Of a stretch of 49,630 bases of DNA, positions 15,198 to 27,103 are shown one piece after another. The first letter of the stretch is position 1; each line of letters starts with the position of its first letter. Origin of the DNA: Methylophaga pinxianii (GTDB lineage Bacteria > Pseudomonadota > Gammaproteobacteria > Nitrosococcales > Methylophagaceae); the NCBI RefSeq assembly GCF_020447225.1, contig NZ_JAJAEO010000167.1, positions 1 to 49,630 on the forward strand, given 5' to 3'. Made by a program: the position numbers and the translations under genes. The notes below the pieces were generated by a model that did no database searches, was not told where the DNA came from, and was given only the letters and a program-made list of their open reading frames with translations.

Positions 15198-16571
15198 CTA
15201 TATAACTTTGGAAAATCGCTGTTTTGCCTGTTGACTGTATTTATCGAACACCATGCAGATATTACGTATTAACAGGCGTCCAGCGGGTAAAACCACAATG
15301 GATTTCCAGTTATACTGCAACAGTCCATCTTCGGCAAATTGTTCGAGCTGTGGATAGGCATCTGCAAAATAATCTTTAAACTGAATCGCATAATCGTGTT
15401 CGATATCTGCCAGATTTAATTCAAAATCACAGATAAGCCGAGTGATGATATTGCGACGCAGTTTGTCATCTTCAGAGAGACTCAGACCTCGCATCAATGG
15501 CAGCTGATTTTGTTTAAGCAATGCGTCATATTCGGTCAGTGTTTTCACATTTTGAGCGTATGCATCGCCAATATGTCCGATAGCGGTAATGCCAAAGCCA
15601 ATCAGGTCACATTCGGCATGAGTGGCATAACCTTGAAAATTGCGGTGCAGTCGATTTTGTTGTTGAGCCAGGCTTAATTCATCATCGGGTTTGGCAAAGT
15701 GGTCCATTCCAATATAACGATAACCGGCCTGAGTTAATTTGTTAATCGAGAGCTGCAAGAGGCTCAGCTTTTGCTCGGCTGAAGGTAAGTCTTCACTTTT
15801 AATCTGACGCTGTGTTTTAAACAGACTGGGCATATGTGCATAGTTAAATAAGGAGATGCGATCCGGATCGGCGGCGATGATTTTATCCAGAGTGGTATTA
15901 AAACCAGCTAGCGTTTGTCGTGGCAGGCCGTAAATCAAATCGACACTAATTGAGCGAAATTGATGCTGCCGGGCGGCGTCAATTACAGCTAATGTTTCAG
16001 CTTCAGATTGAATGCGATTAACGGCTTTTTGCACTAATGGATCAAAATCCTGAACACCTAGACTGATGCGGTTAAACCCAATGCTTTTTAAAAGTTTTAT
16101 GGTGTTTGCATTAGCTTCACGGGGATCAATTTCAATTGATATATCTGCATCATCGGCAATGTGAAAGTAACGACGGGTTTGCTGCATGAGCTCGTGCATC
16201 TGCTGCTCACTGATAAACGTTGGCGTTCCGCCACCCCAATGTAACTGGGTTACTGTTCTGCTGCTATCAATCAATGTGGATTTAAGGGCCAGTTCTTTGT
16301 AGAGGTTTTCCAGATACGGTACGGCATGGTCGCGATTTTTGGTAACGATTTTGTTGCAGGCACAGTAAAAACAGACGGTATCGCAAAACGGTATATGAAA
16401 ATATAAAGACAGTGGTCCACCCGATTGATTGGATAGCTCGGCATGATGGATAAAGTCCTGAGATTGAAAATTTTCTTGGAATTCCAATGCCGTCGGATAA
16501 GAGGTATATCGGGGGCCGGCGGTATCGTATTTCTGGATCAGCTGGCGGTTCATAATCATTTGATTTTGCAT
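15198..16571 (-). CDS. hemN: Oxygen-independent coproporphyrinogen III oxidase
   Basis: A 457-residue cytoplasmic radical SAM enzyme that converts coproporphyrinogen III to protoporphyrinogen IX without oxygen. The iron-sulfur motif CDTVCFYC (Cys63, 67, 70) followed by AC matches HemN, including the fourth conserved Cys. Also visible are HWGGGTPTF, ISIEIDPRE and the C-terminal HemN region; the length equals that of E. coli HemN (457). The N-terminal RYTSYP supports true HemN over the shorter HemW. AGGA precedes the ATG. It is first in an apparent pair with the ClC gene. No clear FNR box was seen upstream. The oxygen-dependent enzyme hemF is also in this window. Confidence 0.95.
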   Translation of the reverse strand: MQNQMIMNRQLIQKYDTAGPRYTSYPTALEFQENFQSQDFIHHAELSNQSGGPLSLYFHIPFCDTVCFYCACNKIVTKNRDHAVPYLENLYKELALKSTLIDSSRTVTQLHWGGGTPTFISEQQMHELMQQTRRYFHIADDADISIEIDPREANANTIKLLKSIGFNRISLGVQDFDPLVQKAVNRIQSEAETLAVIDAARQHQFRSISVDLIYGLPRQTLAGFNTTLDKIIAADPDRISLFNYAHMPSLFKTQRQIKSEDLPSAEQKLSLLQLSINKLTQAGYRYIGMDHFAKPDDELSLAQQQNRLHRNFQGYATHAECDLIGFGITAIGHIGDAYAQNVKTLTEYDALLKQNQLPLMRGLSLSEDDKLRRNIITRLICDFELNLADIEHDYAIQFKDYFADAYPQLEQFAEDGLLQYNWKSIVVLPAGRLLIRNICMVFDKYSQQAKQRFSKVI

Positions 16572-16657
16572 CGCAAAGTCCTGTTAAACAGTGTGACGAT
16601 GATTATAAACAGCAGGTTTTTGTGGCAAACAGTTAATGGCCGCTTATTTGATCCAGA

Positions 16658-17380
16658 TCAGACAGGAAAACGTTGATCCTCTTCCGGGTGAGCTCCCAGT
16701 GCAGCAAAATGTTGCTGGATGATTGGCAAAACCTCTTCAGAGCGGTCGACCAGATGGAAAATCGTCAGATCCTCCTCTTGAATACACCCCATTCGCAAGA
16801 CTTCAGAGCGCAGCCAATCGATCAGGCCTTTCCAATAGGTTGATCCATACAAGATAACCGGGAAGTGACGGATTTTTCGACTTTGAATAAGGGTTAATGC
16901 TTCAAAGAACTCATCCAGCGTACCGAAACCACCGGGGAAAACTACATATCCCATTGAGGATTTTACAAACATCAGTTTGCGTACAAAAAAGTAACGAAAA
17001 CTCAGACTGATATCCTGATTTGGATTCGGTTTTTGCTCCATCGGCAGTTCAATGTTGAGGCCTACAGAATGTGAGCCTTGTTTGAATGCACCGGCGTTGG
17101 CGGCATGCATAATGCCGGGGCCACCACCGGTAATCACAGAAAATTTTGCCTGGGAAAGGGATTGAGCCACTTGTTGAGCAGCCTGATAATAAGGTGAATC
17201 TTCGCTGAGACAGGCACTGCCAAATATGGATACGGCGGGTCCCAGTCCATTGAGCGTTTCGATACCATCAATTAATTCGGATTGAATACGGAAAACCCGC
17301 CAAGCTTCCGATGTTTTTAAATCTTCCACTGTTATTTCCTGACAAAGAGGCTGGATATCACAATAATCAAAAGCCGCCAT
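16658..17380 (-). CDS. LOG family protein (Rossmann fold, TIGR00730 type)
   Basis: 240 residues with the LOG signatures GGGPGIMHAANAGA and PGGFGTLDEFFEAL. Relatives are nucleotide 5'-monophosphate phosphoribohydrolases, long mislabelled lysine decarboxylases. A 7-bp hairpin (17376-17396) includes its start codon, and there is no clear ribosome site. It is divergent from purD, with 122 bases between start codons. It ends 86 bases before hemN on the same strand and could be cotranscribed. The substrate in bacteria of this type is not known. Confidence 0.85.
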   Translation of the reverse strand: MAAFDYCDIQPLCQEITVEDLKTSEAWRVFRIQSELIDGIETLNGLGPAVSIFGSACLSEDSPYYQAAQQVAQSLSQAKFSVITGGGPGIMHAANAGAFKQGSHSVGLNIELPMEQKPNPNQDISLSFRYFFVRKLMFVKSSMGYVVFPGGFGTLDEFFEALTLIQSRKIRHFPVILYGSTYWKGLIDWLRSEVLRMGCIQEEDLTIFHLVDRSEEVLPIIQQHFAALGAHPEEDQRFPV

Positions 17381-17396
17381 AGTTACAATCTATGGC
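17376..17396 (-). promoter_or_regulatory. Hairpin covering the LOG gene start codon
   Basis: GCCATAG (17376-17382) and CTATGGC (17390-17396) form a perfect 7-bp stem with a seven-base loop. The ATG (17378-17380 on the minus strand) is inside one arm, so folded mRNA would hide it. Confidence 0.35.
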
Positions 17397-17439
17397 TTAT
17401 GCGGTTCATTGTGGGCGTATGCAGGCCGTCTATTAATAT

Positions 17440-17467
17440 TTGGTTATACAGTCATCTCCGGTATCAT
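17440..17467 (+). promoter_or_regulatory. Probable sigma-70 promoter of purD
   Basis: TTGGTT and TATCAT are separated by 16 bases, 35 bases before the purD ATG. It is a moderate match to the -35/-10 consensus. No PurR-type operator was seen. Confidence 0.4.
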
Positions 17468-17502
17468 TAACGCTTTATTTCAGTAGGTATGGCAGCAATA
17501 TA

Positions 17503-18795
17503 ATGAAAGTTCTGGTCATTGGTAGTGGCGGTCGTGAGCATGCGCTGGCTTGGAAACTTAAACAATCACCGCGTTGCAGTGAAGTTTTTGTCGCTCCGGG
17601 CAACCCGGGAACCGCAAACGAGGAAGGCGTCAGTAATGTTGATATCGCCGTTGATGATATTGATGCGCTGGTCAGCTTTGCGCAGCAGAATGATATCGGC
17701 TTGACTGTTGTTGGCCCTGAAATTCCGTTGGTGAAAGGCGTGGTTGATGCTTTCGAAAAAGCCGGTTTACGCTGTTTCGGCCCCAGTAAGGAAGCGGCGC
17801 AGCTGGAAGCTTCCAAATCCTTCACCAAAGACTTTCTCGCTCGTCATCAAATCCCTACTGCTGCTTATCAAGTCTTTACCAATATCTCCAATGCTATCGA
17901 ATACATTTTGAAATGTGGCGCGCCTATTGTCGTTAAAGCCGACGGATTAGCGGCGGGCAAAGGCGTCATTGTCGCGCAAACTGTTGAAGAAGCGATTGCT
18001 GCAGTAGAAGACATGTTATCGGGCAATGCCTTCGGCGAAGCTGGTCATCGAGTGGTTATCGAAGAGTTTATGACCGGCGAAGAGGCCAGTTTTATTGTGA
18101 TGGTGGATGGCAAAAATATTCTGCCATTGGCAACGTCACAGGATCACAAAGCCCGTGATAACGGCGATAAAGGCCCGAATACTGGGGGGATGGGTGCTTA
18201 TTCTCCTGCTCCTGTGGTGACCGATACCGTATTTGATCGGGTCATGCGTGAAGTCATTGAGCCTACCGTGAAAGGTATGGCCGCAGATGGCCGTGCCTAC
18301 ACCGGCTTTTTATATGCGGGTTTGATGATTGATGAAACCGGTGCGCCCCGCGTAGTGGAATATAACTGCCGTTTTGGTGATCCGGAAACCCAACCTATTC
18401 TGATGCGTCTGCTGTCTGATTTAGTCGAATTATGTGAAGCGGCGTTGGATAAACGTCTTGATGAAGTGACTGCTGAATGGGATTCACGTGCGGCAGTTGG
18501 TGTGGTGATGGCTGCCGGTGGATATCCTGACAGTTACAAAAAAGGCGATGTGATTTCAGGCCTGGATGATGTGGATTCAGCTGATATGCGGGTCTTTCAT
18601 GCTGGAACAGCGTTTGACAACAATAACGTCGTCACCGCCGGTGGCCGTGTTTTATGTGTGACAGCACTTGGTGATGGCGTCGCTGCTGCTCAGCAACAAG
18701 CTTATGCCGGTGTGGCAAAAATTCATTGGCAAGATGCTTATTACCGAACGGATATTGCCTACCGCGCCGTTGCCCGCGAACAACAGCAAAACTGA
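17503..18795 (+). CDS. purD: Phosphoribosylamine-glycine ligase
   Basis: A 430-residue ATP-grasp enzyme of purine synthesis that joins glycine to phosphoribosylamine, giving GAR. Visible are the N-terminal VLVIGSGGREHALAWK, GPEIPLVKG, VVKADGLAAGKGV (ATP loop), DGDKGPNTGGMGAYSP-like sequence (DNGDKGPNTGGMGAYSP) and EYNCRFGDPETQPI. The length matches E. coli PurD (429). The start is the ATG at 17503; the frame extends upstream to 17440, but those codons overlap the likely promoter and lack family sequence. purH, its usual neighbour, is not adjacent. The next gene begins 31 bases later, so they are probably cotranscribed. Confidence 0.96.
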   Translation: MKVLVIGSGGREHALAWKLKQSPRCSEVFVAPGNPGTANEEGVSNVDIAVDDIDALVSFAQQNDIGLTVVGPEIPLVKGVVDAFEKAGLRCFGPSKEAAQLEASKSFTKDFLARHQIPTAAYQVFTNISNAIEYILKCGAPIVVKADGLAAGKGVIVAQTVEEAIAAVEDMLSGNAFGEAGHRVVIEEFMTGEEASFIVMVDGKNILPLATSQDHKARDNGDKGPNTGGMGAYSPAPVVTDTVFDRVMREVIEPTVKGMAADGRAYTGFLYAGLMIDETGAPRVVEYNCRFGDPETQPILMRLLSDLVELCEAALDKRLDEVTAEWDSRAAVGVVMAAGGYPDSYKKGDVISGLDDVDSADMRVFHAGTAFDNNNVVTAGGRVLCVTALGDGVAAAQQQAYAGVAKIHWQDAYYRTDIAYRAVAREQQQN

Positions 18796-18826
18796 TACAT
18801 TACGACTTTTAAAGGGAGTAGCCTGA

Positions 18827-19699
18827 ATGTCAGTGTCGCATCCGATCATTGCGGTCACGGGATCATCCGGTGCGGGAACGTCCTCCGTGAAACAGGCGTT
18901 TGATGATATTTTTCGCCGTACCAATGTGAATCCGGTGGTTATTGAAGGTGACAGTTTTCACCGCTATAACCGTGAAGAGATGCGTGCTGCTGTGGCGAAG
19001 GCGGAAGCCGAAGGTCGTGCACTGACCCATTTTGGCCCGGAAGCCAATTGTCTGGATCGATTGGAAAAATTATTCCAGACCTATTCCGAAACCGGCCATG
19101 GTGAACAACGCCATTACATTCACAACGAAGCTGAGGCGGTTAAGTTCAATCAACCGCCTGGTACGTTTACCGAGTGGGAACCGCTGGAGACGGATACCGA
19201 CTTGCTGTTTTATGAGGGATTACATGGCGGCATGGTCACCGATGAAGTGAATATTGCCCAATATACCGATATGTTAATTGGCATCGTTCCGGTCATTAAT
19301 ATCGAATGGATCCAGAAGATTAAACGTGATTGCTCCAATCGTGGTTATTCACAGGAAGCCGTGGTCGATATTATCCTGAGACGGATGCCCGATTACATAC
19401 ATCACATTACACCGCAGTTTTCCCGTACCCATATCAACTTTCAACGGGTGCCGTTGATTGATACATCCAATCCGTTTGCGATGCGTGAAATTCCCACAGC
19501 AGATGAAAGTTTGTGTGTTATCCGTTTTAAAGATCCAAAAATGGCGGATTTTCCGTATTACCTGTCGATGTTGAAAGATTCGTTTATGTCACGACCCAAC
19601 AATATCGTGGTGCCGGGAGTAAAAATGGGCTTGGCAATCGAGGTCATTTTGACGCCGATTGTTGAAGAAATGATGCAGAAAAAGCGTCAAATGAGTTAA
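18827..19699 (+). CDS. prkB: PrkB-like phosphoribulokinase family kinase
   Basis: 290 residues. The P-loop GSSGAGTSS is close to the N-terminus, followed by EGDSFHRYNREEM, HFGPEAN, FYEGLHGG, NIEWIQKIKRD and ITPQFSRTHINFQRVP. Length and sequence agree with PrkB of E. coli and class I phosphoribulokinases. True enzymes make ribulose 1,5-bisphosphate, but PrkB occurs in many bacteria without RuBisCO and its substrate there is uncertain. No Calvin-cycle gene is nearby, and this organism probably assimilates C1 by another route, so I do not infer autotrophy. AGGGAG precedes the ATG. It lies between purD and tsaC in a likely operon. Confidence 0.9.
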   Translation: MSVSHPIIAVTGSSGAGTSSVKQAFDDIFRRTNVNPVVIEGDSFHRYNREEMRAAVAKAEAEGRALTHFGPEANCLDRLEKLFQTYSETGHGEQRHYIHNEAEAVKFNQPPGTFTEWEPLETDTDLLFYEGLHGGMVTDEVNIAQYTDMLIGIVPVINIEWIQKIKRDCSNRGYSQEAVVDIILRRMPDYIHHITPQFSRTHINFQRVPLIDTSNPFAMREIPTADESLCVIRFKDPKMADFPYYLSMLKDSFMSRPNNIVVPGVKMGLAIEVILTPIVEEMMQKKRQMS

Positions 19700-19732
19700 T
19701 TAAGTGTTTAAAAGTAGCGATAAGTGTCGAAA

Positions 19733-22298
<2,566 letters not shown>

Positions 22299-22301
22299 AG
22301 A

Positions 22302-23561
22302 TCAATCCTTAATATTAAATAAACGACGAGCAGCATCAATCATGGGGTTATTTTCATCTGATTCAAACGCTGATTGCCGCAGTTGTCTACTGGGTTCGTG
22401 TAATAGTTTGTTGGTGAGTGTGCGCGCCAGTTCGGTCATGACCATTTCTGCACTCATACCCTGTTCGAGCTGGCGTAATGCTTTATCTACGGCTTGAGTG
22501 CTGAGCATTTGTCCCTGATCACGAATCGCTCTAATCACGGGCACGGCATCCTGACTACGCATCCAACCGGCAAAGTGATCGGCTTGCGTATCAATAATTT
22601 CTTCAGCCTGTTTGGCGGCATCGCGACGCGACTGCAAATTTTCTTCAATAATGTCCTGCAGATCATCCACACTGTAGAGATAAATGTCTTCCAGTTGGCC
22701 GACCTCCGCTTCAATATCACGTGGCACGGCAATATCCACCATAAAGATAGGTCGGCGCTTACGTTGTTTCAATGCACTTTCGACAGTGCCCTTGCCTAAA
22801 ATCGGTAATTGACTGGCAGTTGAGCTGATAACGATATCGGCCTCGGCGAGATGCGCAGGAATTTCACTTAAACTGATGGCATATCCATTGACGGACGTGG
22901 CCAGCAGATGGGCTCTTTCCACTGTACGGTTAGCAATAATCAGTCGTTTAGTGCCGTTATCAAATAAATGACGGGCCACCAGTTCAATGGTTTCACCGGC
23001 ACCAATTAAAAGGGCAGTCGAATCGGCAAGATTGCTGAAGATTTGTTTTGCCAGACTGACGGCAGCAAAGGCGACCGAAACCGGGCTGTTGCCAATTGCT
23101 GTATCAGTACGCACCTGTTTGGCTACCGCAAAGGCATGTTGAAACAGACGACCCAATGATTTGCCTAAAGCCTGCGCATTTAATGCCTGGGTGTAAGCGG
23201 TTTTTAACTGACCGAGAATTTGCGGTTCACCCAGTACTAATGAGTCGAGACCACAGGCGACGCGAAATAAATGCCTGACAGCATCAGCGCCTTCATAACG
23301 ATAAAGATAAGGCTGTAAGGTGCTGGCTTCTTGTTGTTGGAAGTTGTGCAACCATAGCAGGACGCTATTGTCATAATCTTCGTCTAGGTGACAGTATATT
23401 TCGGTGCGATTGCAGGTAGAAACAATCACTGCCTCAATCACACTGTCATTTAACATCAGTGACGCTAAAGCCAAAGGTAATTTATCAGCATCAAAGCTAA
23501 GCTTCTCGCGCACATCAACCGGAGCGGTTGTGTGATTAATGCCGTAAGTGACAAGATGCAT
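22302..23561 (-). CDS. hemA: Glutamyl-tRNA reductase
   Basis: A 419-residue enzyme that reduces Glu-tRNA(Glu) to glutamate-1-semialdehyde with NADPH, the committed step of tetrapyrrole synthesis. The nucleophile Cys50 lies in VSTCNRTEIY; GAGETIELVARHL is the NADPH-binding loop, and the C-terminal helical dimerisation region is complete. The N-terminus MHLVTYGINHTTAPVDVREK is standard. It is divergent from the TPR lipoprotein gene, with 122 bases between starts, and is followed directly by prfA. Confidence 0.97.
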   Translation of the reverse strand: MHLVTYGINHTTAPVDVREKLSFDADKLPLALASLMLNDSVIEAVIVSTCNRTEIYCHLDEDYDNSVLLWLHNFQQQEASTLQPYLYRYEGADAVRHLFRVACGLDSLVLGEPQILGQLKTAYTQALNAQALGKSLGRLFQHAFAVAKQVRTDTAIGNSPVSVAFAAVSLAKQIFSNLADSTALLIGAGETIELVARHLFDNGTKRLIIANRTVERAHLLATSVNGYAISLSEIPAHLAEADIVISSTASQLPILGKGTVESALKQRKRRPIFMVDIAVPRDIEAEVGQLEDIYLYSVDDLQDIIEENLQSRRDAAKQAEEIIDTQADHFAGWMRSQDAVPVIRAIRDQGQMLSTQAVDKALRQLEQGMSAEMVMTELARTLTNKLLHEPSRQLRQSAFESDENNPMIDAARRLFNIKD

Positions 23562-23683
23562 AATTAAGGAGTCGTGTTGTATGCTGTTAAACTTTACAGC
23601 CTTCAGCTAGGTTGTCTGATATGTCGGTCTGGACAAGACTAATTCGCCATTCTATCAAACTCAATCAGTCAGGTCGTTGAATT

Positions 23684-25459
23684 ATGGATTTATTGCAACA
23701 GTTACGCTGTCATTCCAAACAGTTTGCCTCATCGGCAACTTGGTTGATGATACCTATTTTACTGTTTGGATGCGCTGCTACTGCTAAGCAATCAGACGAG
23801 AACACTACTCTGCAACCGGTTGAAGTTACTGAACCCGAGGTAGAGGAAACTGCGCAATCCGAAATGGATTTGCCGCTGACTCCGGAGCTGGTTTATTACG
23901 TTCTTGCGGCTGAAATTGCTGGTCAGCGCGGGCAACTTGATATCGCTGTGGATTTATATAATCAGGCAGCCGAGTTAACCGACTCACCGAACCTCGCTGG
24001 ACGTTCCGCGCGCATTTCGACATTTTCCCGTGATCCCAAACGAATTGATCGGGCGCTAACCCGCTGGCAGGAGGTTTCGCCAGAAGAAGCCGAAGTCTAC
24101 GTGATGCGTGTGCCGTTTCTGCTGATGGAAGATAATTTTCCTGAAGTGGTCACAACCATGAATAAAGCATTGGCTCTGGAGCCAGAGAATAAAGAAAAAT
24201 ATCTGGAAAGCCTGGCAGCCAACCTTAGTGAAAAGGGTGATGCCGAAAGAGGTTTACAGACTCTGCTTGAATTAGATCTTTATAAAAATGATGATCCGGC
24301 TGCACGGTTTACCTATGCTCGTCTAGCAGCATTTTTCCAGCGGTTTGAGGTTGCTGAAATCGCGGTGGATGAATTGCTTGAAGAGTTTCCCCGCAATGAA
24401 GCTTATCTCGCTTTGAAAGCGGATTTACTGCAAACGTTTGATAAAAATGAAGAAGCATTAAAGCTGATTGCCAAAGCTGCGGAGCAAGAAGGCGCCAGTG
24501 AATCTTTGCGTTTTACCTATGGCAAGTTATTGGGTGAGCTCGGCCAGTCTGAAAAGGCCAAACGCGTTTTTGAAGAGTTGCATCTGGAAAACCCTGAGAA
24601 TCCCGATGTGTTGTTTGCGCTGGGCTTGCTGGCATTGGAACGTGAAGACGGTCAAACGGCCAAATCGTTTTTCAGTCAGTTATTACAGATGGGCGATGCC
24701 GGTGGTCAGGCGAGTTACTTTATGGGCCTTGCCGAAGAGATGAATGGTAGCGTGGATTCAGCGTTAGTGTGGTTCGCTTCAGTACCGCCAGAGAGTCCGC
24801 GTTTTGAAATGGCGCAAACCCGTTATATCAATTTATTGGCTTCACAAGGCGATATTGATAAAGCGCGGAAACATTTACAACTGTTGCGTCAGGAACGCCC
24901 GCAACAGGCCGTGGATTTTTATCTGTTTGAAGCCGGTTTCCTGCGCGAGCAGGGTATGCCAGAAGAAGCGCTGAATATTTTAACTGAGGCGTTAGGCAAT
25001 CATCCCGGTCATCTGGATTTGTTATACAGCCGTGCGATGGTCGCGGAATCGCTGGGTAATCTGGATATGCTGGAAAACGATTTACGCACCATTTTAAAAA
25101 TTGATCCCGAAAATGCGCAGGCAATGAATGCTTTGGGTTATACCCTGACTGATCGGACTGATCGGCATGAAGAAGCTTTAGAGCTGATTAATAAGGCGTT
25201 GGAAATTCGTCCTAATGATCCGTATTACCTGGATAGTCTGGGCTGGGTGTATTACCGCATGGGTGATTTGGAAAAAGCGGAATACTATCTGCGTGAAGCG
25301 GTTGCGATTCAGGCGGATGTCGAATTTGTAGCCCATTTGGGTGAAGTGCTTTGGGTGCAGAATAAAAAAAGTGAAGCGAAAAAATATTGGGATCAGGCTT
25401 TGAAGCTGGATCCAAGCAACAAAGTGCTTCAGGAGACCTTGCAACGGTTGACTAAATGA
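23684..25459 (+). CDS. Tetratricopeptide repeat lipoprotein
   Basis: 591 residues. An N-terminal hydrophobic segment (TWLMIPILLFGC) ends in a lipobox, so it is probably a lipoprotein, although the signal is preceded by about 19 residues. The rest is a tandem array of TPR units, clearest near the end: DPENAQAMNALGYTLTDR, NDPYYLDSLGWVYYRMGDL and AEYYLREAV. It is divergent from hemA and overlaps lolB by ATGA. This hemA/TPR/lolB/ispE order is common in gammaproteobacteria, but the TPR protein's function is not established; a scaffold role in the envelope is plausible. Confidence 0.85.
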   Translation: MDLLQQLRCHSKQFASSATWLMIPILLFGCAATAKQSDENTTLQPVEVTEPEVEETAQSEMDLPLTPELVYYVLAAEIAGQRGQLDIAVDLYNQAAELTDSPNLAGRSARISTFSRDPKRIDRALTRWQEVSPEEAEVYVMRVPFLLMEDNFPEVVTTMNKALALEPENKEKYLESLAANLSEKGDAERGLQTLLELDLYKNDDPAARFTYARLAAFFQRFEVAEIAVDELLEEFPRNEAYLALKADLLQTFDKNEEALKLIAKAAEQEGASESLRFTYGKLLGELGQSEKAKRVFEELHLENPENPDVLFALGLLALEREDGQTAKSFFSQLLQMGDAGGQASYFMGLAEEMNGSVDSALVWFASVPPESPRFEMAQTRYINLLASQGDIDKARKHLQLLRQERPQQAVDFYLFEAGFLREQGMPEEALNILTEALGNHPGHLDLLYSRAMVAESLGNLDMLENDLRTILKIDPENAQAMNALGYTLTDRTDRHEEALELINKALEIRPNDPYYLDSLGWVYYRMGDLEKAEYYLREAVAIQADVEFVAHLGEVLWVQNKKSEAKKYWDQALKLDPSNKVLQETLQRLTK

Positions 25460-26055
25460 AACAGCTTTTCGTTTTACTCTCACTGATGTTGGTAACAGCC
25501 TGTACGCCTTTCTGGCAGACCAAGCCGTTAGCTCCAGCAGAACTGATGTGGGAAAGTCGGCAAACTGCCCTAAAACAAATGGATATCTGGTCTTTTCGGG
25601 GACGTACCGTTATTCGTCAGGATAAAGAAGGCTGGAATGTTGGCGTGACCTGGCAGCAGCAACAACAAGCGTTCAACATCCGTTTGTTTGGTCCTTTCTC
25701 TCAGGGGGCGGTGGAATTAGCCGGAGATGACCAACAAGTCACCATGACGTTTTCCAATGGTGAAACCTATTCAGCAGAGACACCGGAACAATTACTTGCT
25801 GAAGTTATGGGCTGGTTGTTACCCGTGAGTGCATTGCGAGACTGGGTTAGAGGTCTACCGTATGAGGCTGTCGAAATCGATAAAAAAACGTTGGATGAAA
25901 AAGGCCGTTTGACTACGCTGTCTCAAGCTGGCTGGCAAATTGAGTTTGTTAATTACGTGCCGCTTGAGGGCAATGATGTACCGGCTAAAATCTTTATTGA
26001 ACATCCACAATTAAGTATTCGTTTGGTCATGAACGGGTGGAAAGTGGGTCAATGA
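25456..26055 (+). CDS. lolB: Outer membrane lipoprotein receptor LolB
   Basis: 199 residues. The lipobox LVTAC places the lipid-anchored Cys at position 16. LolB takes lipoproteins from periplasmic LolA and inserts them into the outer membrane. WSFRGRTVIRQDKEGWNVGVTWQQ and the later LPVSALRDWVRGLP are typical family stretches. Size and the position directly before ispE agree with the gammaproteobacterial lolB-ispE-prs arrangement. It is overlapped by ATGA at both ends, so the TPR gene, lolB and ispE form one coupled operon. Confidence 0.93.
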   Translation: MKQLFVLLSLMLVTACTPFWQTKPLAPAELMWESRQTALKQMDIWSFRGRTVIRQDKEGWNVGVTWQQQQQAFNIRLFGPFSQGAVELAGDDQQVTMTFSNGETYSAETPEQLLAEVMGWLLPVSALRDWVRGLPYEAVEIDKKTLDEKGRLTTLSQAGWQIEFVNYVPLEGNDVPAKIFIEHPQLSIRLVMNGWKVGQ

Positions 26056-26921
26056 ATGAATGGTGGCCTGCACCGGCAAAACTAAACCTATTCCTGCACA
26101 TTACCGGCCGCCGGCCGGATGGCTATCACGATTTGCAGACGGCATTTCAGTTTGTTGACTATGGTGACAAACTGAAATTCACTGTCACAGACGATTCAAA
26201 CATTGTTCTAAATGCAGATCTGGCAAATGTCCCGGCAGAAGACAATCTGATTGTCCGGGCGGCTAAACTTTTACAGTCGACTTCACATTGTCAGTCAGGC
26301 GCGATTATCCAGCTGGAAAAAAATCTGCCGATGGGCGGTGGTTTGGGGGGCGGAAGTTCAGACGCAGCGACCACGCTTGTTGCGCTAAATAGGCTTTGGC
26401 AGTGTGGCTTAAAAGAGGATCAGTTAGCATCGCTGGGTTTGCAGTTAGGCGCAGATGTTCCGGTTTTTGTCCGCGGTCATGCCGCTTGGGCAGAGGGTGT
26501 AGGAGAAATTTTTACCCGGATCACTCCAGCAGAGCCTTGGTATTTAGTTATCTTTCCCAATTGCAACGTCGCCACAGCAGAAATATTTTCTGCAGCACAA
26601 TTGACACGCGATTGTGAACCCATCACAATAGCGGGCTTCCTTGCGGGGGAAGGCAGTAACATTTGCGAACCGGTGGTGAAAAATTTGTATCCGCCAGTTG
26701 CACAAGCACTGGATTGGTTGGCACAATATGCAACCATTCCACGTATGACCGGAACGGGTTCTTGTGTATTTGCCCGCTTTGACTCGGCCCAACAGGCTGA
26801 AAATGTTTTAGAAAATGTGCCGGAAGATTGGCATGCTTTTACTGCCAAAGGCTGCAACGAATCACCGTTGCATGTTTTTGCAAAAGACTTCGAGAGAAGT
26901 CTGAATGTAACTGCAAAGTGA
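26052..26921 (+). CDS. ispE: 4-diphosphocytidyl-2-C-methyl-D-erythritol kinase
   Basis: A 289-residue GHMP kinase of the MEP isoprenoid pathway that phosphorylates CDP-methylerythritol. WPAPAKLNLFLHITGRRPDG holds the substrate Lys, PMGGGLGGGSSDAATTL is the ATP loop, and GADVPVF follows with its catalytic Asp. The start is the ATG overlapping the lolB stop; the longer GTG frame from 26037 only reads into lolB. MTGTGSCVFA is the third GHMP motif. tRNA-Gln begins 20 bases after the stop. Confidence 0.96.
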   Translation: MNEWWPAPAKLNLFLHITGRRPDGYHDLQTAFQFVDYGDKLKFTVTDDSNIVLNADLANVPAEDNLIVRAAKLLQSTSHCQSGAIIQLEKNLPMGGGLGGGSSDAATTLVALNRLWQCGLKEDQLASLGLQLGADVPVFVRGHAAWAEGVGEIFTRITPAEPWYLVIFPNCNVATAEIFSAAQLTRDCEPITIAGFLAGEGSNICEPVVKNLYPPVAQALDWLAQYATIPRMTGTGSCVFARFDSAQQAENVLENVPEDWHAFTAKGCNESPLHVFAKDFERSLNVTAK

Positions 26922-26941
26922 TAGAGTTGAGTAAAAACAGT

Positions 26942-27016
26942 TGGGGTATCGCCAAGCGGTAAGGCAACGGGTTTTGATCCCGTCATTCCCAGGTTCGAAT
27001 CCTGGTACCCCAGCCA
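26942..27016 (+). tRNA. tRNA-Gln (UUG)
   Basis: A 75-base tRNA with acceptor TGGGGTA/TACCCCA, discriminator G, encoded CCA, anticodon TTG in the loop TTTTGAT and T-loop GGTTCGAAT. It sits between ispE and prs, as in many gammaproteobacteria, and is probably processed from the shared transcript. Confidence 0.97.
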
Positions 27017-27103
27017 CTCTTTTTGTTTATGAACGAACTCGGCATCTCTATAGTGACTCAAAACCGACTCCTCCAGTTACAACAGCGTTCCGCGGACGAC
27101 AAC

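Noticed and set aside
15198-16571. FNR box upstream of hemN
   Set aside because: No TTGAT-N4-ATCAA match was found in the 86-base gap.
18827-19699. Phosphoribulokinase as evidence of autotrophy
   Set aside because: The protein is of the PrkB kind that occurs without RuBisCO, and no Calvin-cycle gene is close by.
26477-27061. 194-codon minus-strand ORF across ispE and tRNA-Gln
   Set aside because: It is antisense to ispE and part of it is the complement of the tRNA ([22 protein letters not shown] is a known translation artefact of tRNA genes).
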